Part shown: positions 23,697 to 32,999 of the stretch, one piece after another
How positions within the stretch are numbered: position 1 is the first letter of the stretch
Layout: each line of letters starts with the position of its first letter
DNA from: Mnemiopsis leidyi
Taxonomy: Eukaryota > Ctenophora > Tentaculata > Lobata > Bolinopsidae
Direction of reading: 5' to 3'
NCBI GenBank assembly: GCA_000226015.1
Contig: JH152873.1
Span: 64,631 to 128,630, forward strand
Length of the DNA: 64,000 bases
Made by a program: the position numbers and the translations under genes
The notes under the pieces: model-generated
Seen by the model: the letters and a program-made list of their open reading frames with translations, nothing else
Told to the model about the DNA's origin: nothing
The model's database searches: none

Positions 23697-26600
23697 AGTA
23701 CCAACAACCATCACACCCTTGAAGAACTACTGCTGATAGTGGCTCTGGCTATAGTGGCAGTCATCACAATATTTGCTAACCTCCTTGTAATCGCTGCTTT
23801 TTGTATCGACAAAAGACTCCGGAAAACCAACAACTATTTTGTCATCTCTCTTACTATTGCAGGTATAAACTATTGTAGTTTTCAAACTAGTGTTTGTTTT
23901 TATCTGTGTGTTTTTTCTTTTTTGGTGTTTTCTTTCTTTGTTTTCTGTAAAGACTTTCTGAATCGTGATTCATAGTGATAGAGATTATGTAAAAGAGCAA
24001 AAATTATAATTATAATTAAATACAGCAGCTCGTAATAAGAAATAATCCCAAGGTTTTCTCACGGGCGGGTATTCTATTCCTCTCTATTGTATCACAAAGT
24101 GGACAAAAACTGAGCCTCTTCCCTCCATATGTCAACTCTGTGGTTTCCTTGACAACGCCTTAGCAACCATATCCGTGTGGACGTTAGCTATGACGTCACT
24201 AGATCGCTATTACATGGTCATCAACTACAAAAGGTAAGTTGTGAATCAGAGTTAGAGCTATGAGTATGACGGCGGTTATGACGTTGGTGTAGCAGAGTAT
24301 CAGTGATTCCAGGTTTCAACTCTGCTGCTCATTACCAATATCATAGACCATGTTGCTATCGTCATAGAATCGATTTTTGATACATTCATGATCTTGGTAG
24401 CTGGTGCGTATTCAATGAGATTGATTTTTGGTATATTTCACGTTGGTCCTAGTGCACTATTAGACTTCTAGATCGTCTAAAGAAAAAGTGAGTAGCAAAC
24501 GTTTCAACAAGAAGCTCCATCAATGTCAAATATCTGAACTCTCAGGTATAAGCAAGTTGTGACGAGCGGACGAGCTAAGTTAGTTTTAGTTCTGGTCTGG
24601 GTATATGGGGGTCTGGTTTGTGCTCCTCCTCTACTGGGCTGGAACGAATATCATTTCACCGAGTAAGCGATCAAATATATCGGCTGAGTCAAATTTTGTA
24701 AAAATAAACGTGGAAATTGTTCTACCATGTTCCCATCGTCTGATTTTATCAATGGCTTTAGGAATGAGTAGTGTTTAAAAGTTAAGATATTCGCAATGCA
24801 TTCATAACCATAATCAGAGATATCCTTAGTTCTTCTACTTGTGGGATGAAGAATTTTGTCGGAGACACTCCCGATAAAGAATATTTCCTCTTCTACTTCT
24901 TCACCTCCTTCCCTTTCCCGCTCCTCATTGTCACTTTTTCCTATACCCGTATCTTTGTTCAGGTATTGTCTTTCGTTGTTTAAGCAGATGAATTTTTAAT
25001 GATTCTTTTTGGTTGCTTTTACTATATAAAACGCCAAAAAGGCAACACTTACTCATATCTTTCAACCCTCAATTTATTATCGCAGTGCCCTGTGATTCGT
25101 CAAATGTACACCCCTAACTCACCCTATTGCGCATAGCTATAGCATCATAGCTGCATATAGGTATCCCAATTATTTCTCACTGCCTGTACCTCATCAACTC
25201 CTCCTTTCTCATTGAAACATGCTGTCCAGGCAGACGACAAAAACGTCCCCTCTCTGCCCAACAATCCCCTCCCCACCTCCTATAAGCCCCATCTGCTTCT
25301 AGCTATACGTAGCTCCCACACCCCCATCCAGCTATACGTAGCTACCTAACACTTCCCTAGCTCCCACACTCCCCCTCTTACCCTCCCCACATATTCCCGT
25401 TTAACCGTTCCTCACCCCACTAACCAGACCTTTCCTCACCCCCACTAACCAGACCTTTCCTCACCCCACTAACCAGACCTTTCCTCACCCTCACTAACCA
25501 GACCTTTCCTCACCCCCACTAACCAGACCTTTCCTCACCCCCACTAACCAGACCTTTCCTCACCCCCACTAACCAGACCTTTCCTCACCCCCACTAACCA
25601 GACCTTTCCTCACCCCCACTAACCAGACTCCACCCAGGCATGGGGAGTGTACAGACGGAGAGAACGTCGTCTCTCTGCCCAACATTCCCGGTCTACCCGC
25701 AACAAGAAACTCTCCTCTCCTCCCAAGAAAAACGGCTCCTTCCTTGTTGCCCACACAACTTGTAACGGTTCCAGCGTTTCTAGCGGGAACAGTTCTTGTT
25801 CAGCCACTCACTCCGCTCCCAGGGGTTTTAACAGACAGACCAGCACTGTCGGCGGCATGACCATCGACAAGACGGTATGTGGGTCTGGCATGTTTGTGGA
25901 GCTTTATTTCTGGGCATGATTTCTATTCGGTTTTATTCCTCACAACACATCAAAAACTCAGTCTCGGGTTATCAACACTGTTAAGTTTAAAGAATTAAGA
26001 TAGAACGACGGCAAGAGGACATATTGACCTTGAAACGTTGCACCGTCCTAATCGTGCTATCAGGGGTCGGTCACATATGAATTCATCACCTAGAGGGGGG
26101 AGGAGTACGGGGGTTTTCAAATGATGACGATTGATGACGAGGGGGGAGGGGGTTTGGCCAATGATGATGTCATCAAAATTTTTTAGGATTTATAGGATTT
26201 TTTGAAAATTTTTTATTTCTTTTGAAAATTTTTATCAGAATTTTACAAAATCATAAGGAAAATTTTTAAGTAAAAATTCTGATTCAGAAATCTGGTGAAA
26301 TACTATGTTTCTTACTGACTTACAAAAAAATCCACACAAGATGACAATATACTCCTTCCCACCAGGTTCGAGCTACACTGATGGTTTTTGTGCTGGTGCT
26401 GACCAACATAACCTGCACATTTCCCATATTTATCTTCTCTCTGATAGTATACTGGGACAACCACCTTGGGGCGGATATACCTAGACTACTCCTCACCTTC
26501 TTTGTCTTCCTTTTTTTCCTAAATAGTGCTCTTAACCCCATCATGTACGGGGTCTTTAACACCAACTTTAGGGGCACTTTTAATAGGTAAGCTGATCATT

Positions 26601-27898
26601 TAGGGAATTGTTGTTTGAACCTTTTGATTGTTTTTCTCTATTTTCAGATATTGATAGATATTGATAGATATTCATTATTCATTTTAGGAAAGTCTGAATT
26701 ATCTTATCAACCCTGTATATTTAAGAATATGCCTTCATTTGTTCTGCAGGTTGTTGCGGTGTGAGTGTTACGCTGCGTTACGTCAGAGCACGTCACGTTA
26801 CTCACGGTTAGTGAGTCGGCTGCCGCGCTGCAACTCTAACTTCACAACTTCTTCACATCACCGAGCTGAAACTAATGACATCTTCAAGAACAATAACGGT
26901 GAGTATGGAGCTCTAATATATCTATAGACTGATGTCTTTCATAGGTCTATATCATGGCTACGAGGAACAGTCTATATTTCGCTCTATAGTCGAACACACA
27001 ATACTAAATATAATGAATAGCTCAGTCCAAAACTATTAATTATCATTAATTGTCATCGAATTTTTGACTCTGCTCTTTGCTGTGTCCAATATCAATATCA
27101 CTCTGCTGGAAATATAGATTAATTACTATCAGTTTACCTGAGATATTATCTGCCAAAAACATCTAATTTTGTCCAAAATTAAAGGGGACGTCCAATAGCG
27201 ACAGTTCACTGAACTGATCAAGTGACTGTAAGTATTATCGTTGGCTACAAAGATTTGAGATGTTTTGATCAGCAATTTTCATCTATAATTTTACTTCAAT
27301 TAGCATGTCATGATTTTATGTAAGATTGAATCATCAAGACCAGCATAAATAAGCCTTCAATAATCTAATTTGATAATATGGGCAGTGACACTGACTTGCA
27401 TGCTTTTCTTCATCTGTTTAAAAACATGGTGGCTCATATTCATATTCGAAATTTGTTTGAAAACATTCTAGTTTTTTCTCGAAAGATGGAGAGCGATATT
27501 TTGAAAAGGGGTCAAAAATTTAGACCAAGTAAAAGTTAGAAAACAATTCTCTTTAGCTTCTAAATGGTTGAAATTTGGGACCCCTCCTCAAAAATTCCTT
27601 TCTTGATGAGTTAAATTTTTTTTAGTAATCTCAAAACTTTAATTTACACCATTCCGCAGTCGCAGTACAAACGCCAGTCCAGTCTGAACCACTCATTGCA
27701 GCCGCTAAAAGTAAAAACGCCGCCTCTTCCACAAACCACACCGCCTACCGGACGAATCCCCTCGCTCGTCCGACTCCCATGATCAGGATCCACATTATAA
27801 ATAGCAACAATGAAAGTGGAAGCGGAAGTTTGTCCTCAAACTGTGGTACTCTGGCCTCACATTCTATCTCTTTTTCCGCTATAGACCAAACTAAATAA
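23697..27898 (+). CDS. class A (rhodopsin-like) GPCR, copy 2, first exon missing
   Basis: Eight exons: 23697-23862, 24053-24233, 24546-24662, 24830-24962, 25638-25874, 26366-26586, 26750-26898 and 27660-27898. They join in frame to at least 480 residues. TM1 (FANLLVIAAF), a TM3 Cys and SLDRYY, the ECL2 Cys (STCGM), a long basic and Ser-rich third loop encoded mainly by exon 5, and NPIMYGVFNTNF in TM7 are clear. TM6 reads CTFP instead of CWxP, as in copy 1, and the shared GVFNTNF after TM7 marks the two as tandem duplicates. The tail is basic then Ser/Thr-rich and ends at TAA 27896-27898. There is no ATG in the first visible exon, so a start exon lies upstream in the 493-bp gap or elsewhere. 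Ligand unknown. Confidence 0.88.
25224..25275 (+). pseudogene. partial copy of GPCR exon 5 start inside intron 4
   Basis: This segment has an AG and then CAGACGACAAAAACGTC and TCTCTGCCCAACAATCCC. It closely resembles the start of exon 5 about 420 bp downstream (CAGACGGAGAGAACGTC, TCTCTGCCCAACATTCCC). It looks like a duplicated exon start that lost its reading frame further on. Confidence 0.55.
25400..25634 (+). repeat. 24-bp pyrimidine-rich minisatellite abutting an acceptor
   Basis: About nine to ten copies of CCTCACCCCCACTAACCAGA-type 24-bp units end at the CAG acceptor of GPCR copy 2 exon 5 (25638). The plus strand is almost purine-free, so the array supplies the polypyrimidine tract. Each unit also contains an internal CCAG. 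Confidence 0.92.
26065..26320. mobile_element. MITE-like repeat, copy A
   Basis: Shares with 28932-29310 a start of the form GTCGGTCACATATGA..TCATCAC, the GATTGATGACGAGGGGG block and the later CAGAAAT..GGTG.AATACT.TGTTT block. The right end is missing. It lies in intron 5 of GPCR copy 2, about 45 bp before the exon 6 acceptor. Confidence 0.65.
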
Positions 27899-27998
27899 AT
27901 AGCCTAGACAGCCGACTACTGTGGTACTCTGGCCTCACATTCTGTCTCTAATTTTCCCCTATAGACCAAACTGAATAACTAGCCTAGACAGCTGACTA
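27841..27998 (+). repeat. tandem duplication across the GPCR stop codon
   Basis: Two copies of a 78-80-bp unit (27841-27918 and 27919-27998) begin CTGTGGTACTCTGGCCTCAC. The first copy encodes the last residues of GPCR copy 2 and its TAA. The second lies in the 3' untranslated region and has diverged by a few substitutions. Confidence 0.92.
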
Positions 27999-28931
27999 GG
28001 TCTACAATTGATGGTTGATTCAGAATCCGAATAATAGCAATTCCCAGTCCCAGTCAAACAATCACAATGAGGGAGACTTTTTATAATCAGCAGCAAAACT
28101 GCTCAAACTAGTTTATACTGACCGATCAATTCTGGCACCTAAGTTAAATAATAGGACATAATGACAAATGATCAGGTCTCTGTAGGAACAATGACAGTTT
28201 TATTCTTGTAGATGTTAAGGACACTTGCTTGGATTCATTGTAGGGCCGTCCGTCTGTTTCGAAGGTGACTATGTGTGTCAGGATTATTGGAAAGTGAGAC
28301 TATTTTGAATTATTACCCAACATGCGGCAAGGCCGTTATTTATTTCGACACGATACCCAGGGCAGCTGAGTTGAAGATTTGTGACATAATGTATACTCAA
28401 TGGTGATGTCCATGTGAAGAGTTTTTGTGGTTTCTTGCATTGTGGCATTAATGTTTTAAGGCTTTCAGGCTTATGAATTTTAATTTAAATTAGGATGAAT
28501 GAGACGCTTTAATCTTTTAGGTTTCAGTCTAATTCTAAATTTTATAGCTATAATGACAACATCACTCTGAATAAATCTTAAATAATTTATCTATAAGTGT
28601 TTGAAAAACAATGTGAATAATCATTACGGTGTATAGAAAAATATGTTAAATTTAAATATTGTTTACTTGTAAAATAAGACCACCCCTAGTAAGCTAGTAG
28701 TAGTACTTTATAGAACACTTATAGTAGTACTTCTCAGTAGTTAGTCAGAAGAAGGCTATACCATAATAATAGTGAGTAGAATAAGGACTTTGGTGTGCCA
28801 CATAAATTATGTCATTAGAGCGGTATAAATACAACTTTTTAAATAACTGTTCTGAACTATTAAACACTACAAATACAATTAGTAACTTGTGATAAATCTT
28901 ATAAAGCATTTATGGCATAAACCTTTCTTAG
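27999..28931. other. 3' flank of the GPCR pair
   Basis: AT-rich intergenic or 3' UTR sequence with no gene recognised. Confidence 0.4.
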
Positions 28932-29310
28932 GAGTCGTTCAAATATAACATCATCACCGAAGTCCGAAGGGGGGAGATTCCCAAATGATGTCGATTGATG
29001 ACGAGGGGGAGGGGGTTTTGCCAGTGATGACGTCACAAAAATTCAGCAAAATTTAATTGAATGTTAATTTTCAAGTAAATAAGTAATCATATGGTAAATT
29101 TATCTCGTTTAAACAGAAATTGGTGGAATACTGTGTTTAGACTGAAATGATGATTAAAATGAGAGCAAATTTTGCCATTTTGGCTTGACGATGTCATCAT
29201 GGGGGTTGCTGGTTGGGGTTTTGTCATGATGATGAATGCTGAAAAAGTGGGGGGGGGGGAAGGAGGGTAAAAATGCCAAAAAATTGATGACTTCATTAGT
29301 GAACGACTTA
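28932..29310. mobile_element. MITE-like repeat, copy B
   Basis: The ends are inverted (AGTCGTTCA at about 28933 and TGAACGACT at about 29300-29309), with further imperfect pairing inside. It contains the GATTGATGACGAGGGGG and TGACGTCAC blocks shared with copy A. It has a G-run and no coding capacity. It fits a non-autonomous DNA transposon; no clear target-site duplication was seen. Confidence 0.65.
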
Positions 29311-29953
29311 TGATATATAATTTGCATGACTTACAGATTATACTGAGTTCTGATACCTTTAAATTCTTTATGATGTCGATTTTATTTGAAAATACCGACA
29401 CTCCTTTTAAATTATTACTTTATCATAACGAAATTGCCATTTCATTAAAGAATTATTGTTCAATGTTTGTGTGAATGCTTCCAGCTGTTTTTGATATTTT
29501 ACTGTTATAGTATGTTCTGCTCAAAATATGTTTATCTTATTTGTTTGCGGGGCATAAAGATTTCATAACCAGCATGGAAATTAAAGTCAGTCCTTATTAC
29601 TACAAGTTCACTATTACTACTACACTATTACTGCACTTTTACTAATACTACACTATCTTATAATAGTGATGTGAAAAGTTGTTGGGATTGTCCCGTTCCA
29701 TGTACAGTTTTGCTACTTATATCGGCACCTCAAAAGAAATAAATGCGTATAGCGAATTGCACCAAAAAGCTCACACTGGTTAAATCTGTGAAAATCGCAT
29801 TTAAAAGTGCAGTAAACTATGTTAAAATTGTCCCTTCCTATAAGGCAAGTTCACTATCGGCACAAAGTTCTAAAGTAACTTCGATCTCTGTACTTGTAAA
29901 ATTGCGACACGGCAACTTTGAGAAGTTCAGTATAGGCAAGCGCTTCAGCAAGT
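29311..29953. other. intergenic, 3' to the intronless GPCR
   Basis: No gene recognised. Contains a short ACTATTACTACTAC-type simple stretch near 29600-29665. Confidence 0.4.
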
Positions 29954-31876
29954 TCAGTATCTGTACAAAGTAACTTTGACCCCGGAAGAATTGCGACTCG
30001 GCTCCACACTACTGGATCTGGAACTGAACCTGGACCTGAAGGATCTCAATTCGGAGGTTATGGTTGTTTTCAGTGATCTCCCCCTCAAAATCATAATCAA
30101 AGGACTAAAAGCGGCGTTAAAGACATGTAGGACACATGAAGACAGGTACATAATTCTGGCATCGCTAGCATCCGTTCTGCGTGTTTGGGATCCACTAGAG
30201 ACGTAGTAAGAGATGAAAACAATCGTGGCTGCAATGTTGCAGATGACAAAGAGAAGAGTTAGCTGGAAGATTGTGATGGCTGGTCGTCTTGAAGAGATCT
30301 TAGTACCCTGCTTGAGATGGGCCGTAGAGATGTTGAGGTAATGAATCTGGAAGGCAAGACAGACACAGACGATGAGGCAGGGAATCAGGAATGGGACGGT
30401 CATCCCGAACAAAATGATCTGCAAATAAGTTGCATCTTCACCTAGGAGGAGGGTTGCTAAACCACTTCCAGACATAGGCTTGTATATGAAGTGTTTGAAC
30501 AGTGCTTTAGGGTTGGCCATGTAGCCAAGATCGACTATCCCGTAGATATCCAGAGATCCCAGAATCACCCAAGTTACAGGGTAGATTGCGGTGACCAACT
30601 TCAGATATCCTAGTTTTATTTGGTAGAACGGCTGAACGATGTTGATTGATCTCACAACAGAAAGGACAAGGGTGTTGAAGACCCCAACCCTTATAGAAGA
30701 ACTGGAGATAAGGAAGCTTATTAGAATGAAGACAGAACTGGTGCTCTCCAGAGAAGGTAAGTAGAGAAGTAGGAACAGTATGGCAGGGTGAAGCGAACAA
30801 GACAAAGCTGTGATGAGATCCGCTGAGGCCACAGAAAAGTAGAGGAAAGGGATAAGCTTCTTGATCTGGTGACGATAGTATTTGAGGACTATCAGGTTGG
30901 AGACTGCCGCGGAGATCACCAGTACCATGTTCCCTCCGATCAATATAATGTCTTCCCTCTCTCCAAACTGCTTTCTGAAGGCGATTGACTTGTTCCCTGC
31001 TTTTTGGTCCGCCTCTGAAATGGCGTGGTCCCCTCTAAACGTTGCCATGGCGATGTTTGATCTACGTGTGCCTCTCGTAGTAGTACTGCCACTGGTAACA
31101 GTTCCCACGAGTGCGTCCATTCCATCCTTGAGAGGTTTAGAAGTAGGGATAGTTTGTTTTATGGTGTTTGGTAATGGTAGTTCTGCTATTGTAGTTGTTT
31201 CTGCAATGACCATAATTGAGGTTAATGAGTCAGTCGATAGAGTCTGTGTTGTATCGAGTGGCGGTAGAAAATGGGGACTTTCACTTTCTTTGTTCTGTCT
31301 TAGAATTGAGTCATTTTGATTTTGCGGAATTCTCAGCCTAGAATTAGAAATGATATCTGTTGTGGGTGCAGAGGTAGTCCATGATAAAGATGGGGCGGTT
31401 AATTCATGATCGTACTCGGAGGATATCTCAGGGATCCACGGTCCAAACTTGAGATCACTAGGACCAGAGGTGGCGGAGAACAGAAAGAAATCCCAAGGGT
31501 TGGATATGTCAGATCCGCGATACTGATAAGTCATGTCAGTAGAAGGTGTCCAATCACTGATCCAGGAGAACCAACTTTTCTCTTGACTGCTTTTAGATGT
31601 AGGGGTTTGTCCTTGCCAGAGGTTGCCTAGCCTGTCGCGCGTAGCGAGGTCGTCTGGGTTTGAGTCTGGATGTTTTGTTGCAATCTCTTGAATGTTAGTT
31701 TGACCGTCACTCTTTCTGGTTTGGAGCAGGAAATTGTTATATTCGGTTTCTGTTTTTAAACGTGTACTTTCTGTATTTCTCGATTGAGGGGATATAGTGG
31801 CTTTCGGGAGAATTGCAGAAGTTTGCTTTAACCAATCACCGTTCAGCGTCACGAAACAAAAAAGAATAAACTGCAT
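29954..31876 (-). CDS. intronless GPCR-like protein with long Ser/Thr-rich ectodomain
   Basis: One uninterrupted 640-residue frame from the ATG at 31876. The frame is open further upstream, but only from a non-ATG codon. The ATG sits 16 nt after a good acceptor (CTACACTTACAG) and starts a signal peptide (MQFILFCFVTLNGDW). About 300 residues of Ser/Thr/Pro-rich, mucin-like ectodomain follow, then seven hydrophobic segments starting at IILIGGNMVLVISAAVSNLI and a basic Ser/Arg-rich tail. The fold looks rhodopsin-like, but the DRY position reads VVRSIN and the TM7 NPxxY position reads SPLIM, so signalling is uncertain. The lack of introns contrasts with the two GPCR genes nearby and may reflect retroposition. 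No close family was recognised. Confidence 0.85.
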   Translation of the reverse strand: MQFILFCFVTLNGDWLKQTSAILPKATISPQSRNTESTRLKTETEYNNFLLQTRKSDGQTNIQEIATKHPDSNPDDLATRDRLGNLWQGQTPTSKSSQEKSWFSWISDWTPSTDMTYQYRGSDISNPWDFFLFSATSGPSDLKFGPWIPEISSEYDHELTAPSLSWTTSAPTTDIISNSRLRIPQNQNDSILRQNKESESPHFLPPLDTTQTLSTDSLTSIMVIAETTTIAELPLPNTIKQTIPTSKPLKDGMDALVGTVTSGSTTTRGTRRSNIAMATFRGDHAISEADQKAGNKSIAFRKQFGEREDIILIGGNMVLVISAAVSNLIVLKYYRHQIKKLIPFLYFSVASADLITALSCSLHPAILFLLLYLPSLESTSSVFILISFLISSSSIRVGVFNTLVLSVVRSINIVQPFYQIKLGYLKLVTAIYPVTWVILGSLDIYGIVDLGYMANPKALFKHFIYKPMSGSGLATLLLGEDATYLQIILFGMTVPFLIPCLIVCVCLAFQIHYLNISTAHLKQGTKISSRRPAITIFQLTLLFVICNIAATIVFISYYVSSGSQTRRTDASDARIMYLSSCVLHVFNAAFSPLIMILRGRSLKTTITSELRSFRSRFSSRSSSVEPSRNSSGVKVTLYRY

Positions 31877-32990
31877 CTCGAGCCCTATGTAACTGTAAGT
31901 GTAGGCAAGCAAAATATGTTCACGAATTTCCTCTCAACTTCTAGTTCAAGTAAAAAAACAGCGCCTCAACTTCGAAAGATAGAGAGCGCCGTGATTATTA
32001 TGATTAACGGTTATTATCAAAATGGATATCCATCAAAATCTTGGGATTAATATACAACTACAAATTTCAAAATTTAATTGAAATTGGTCACATGGTCTCA
32101 AAGTTTGACAAATAGCAGGCGGAATACTTTCTTTTACCATCAAATAATTACTAGCGATGTTATTCTCGCGTTAATGCACGATAATAATTTCGAGTATTTT
32201 ACTTTGTAATTGGAATTCTTATTGATATTAAGATTGTCGTGAGACTGAGAGACCAGCGTTGCTATTTTACATTTATACTCATAGTCATAGCACTGGCAAG
32301 CAGCCAGCGCGACCAGGGGAAAACTCCCGGCCCCGCCCCCTTACTACTTAGGGCCCAACAGACCCCCCTCCCCCCTTGCTATTACATTTATACTCACAGC
32401 ACTGACCAGCGGCCAGCGCGACCAGGGAAAGATATTTGAACGGACACGACTTCACTGATAGTGATAGCCAATTATAAAAATTCATGGACCGGCACCGCGC
32501 CGAGTCTGCTTAACAGGATTAAACAGAATAAAACATGATTAAACATATTAAAGTCTTACTACAGGAATGTAATGTCAGACTGATCAAACGCTAGCAGAAA
32601 TTTAAAATTAAATGTAATGTTTGAAAAGTGTTATCAGAAAGGTAACATAAAAACGTTGCAAGATAAAAAAACGTTTCCAACTCTAAGTCCATGATTGGTT
32701 CAAGTCCGAAAAATGTTATGAAATTAAAAAGTTTCAAAGTGAATGAAATTGTCCGGAAGAAACGACAACACCTAGTACATAATTTGAAGAAGGTAAGAAG
32801 AAAAAGGAAAAGAAGAAAATTCCTTAGGCTCTTCCGACGCAGAAGAGATTAAAGATAAAAAAGAAAATTAGATTGCATTCTGGAAGGATCCAAGGCCCAA
32901 GGGTAAGATTCTAAAAGAAAGATTTAGATGAGAAGAATTAGCGAACTTTAGAAATAGAAGAAATCCGAAACAGTTTGAACAAGCTGTCCA
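31877..32990. other. intergenic stretch with a direct repeat
   Basis: No gene recognised. It contains a GC-richer direct repeat (32259-32428, listed separately) and the 3' flank of the LINE fragment that starts near 33000. Confidence 0.45.
32259..32428. repeat. direct repeat of about 55 bp with C-rich spacer
   Basis: Copies at about 32259-32321 and 32378-32428 share TTGCTATT-ACATTTATACTCA and CCAGCGCGACCAGGG. A C-rich spacer of about 56 bp lies between them. Confidence 0.85.
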
Positions 32991-32999
32991 ACCGTATTA

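Noticed and set aside
30882-31319. 145-codon plus-strand open frame
   Set aside because: Antisense shadow of the intronless GPCR gene.
31877-31912. Upstream extension of the intronless GPCR to a non-ATG start
   Set aside because: An acceptor lies between it and the ATG at 31876, and the ATG gives a proper signal peptide.
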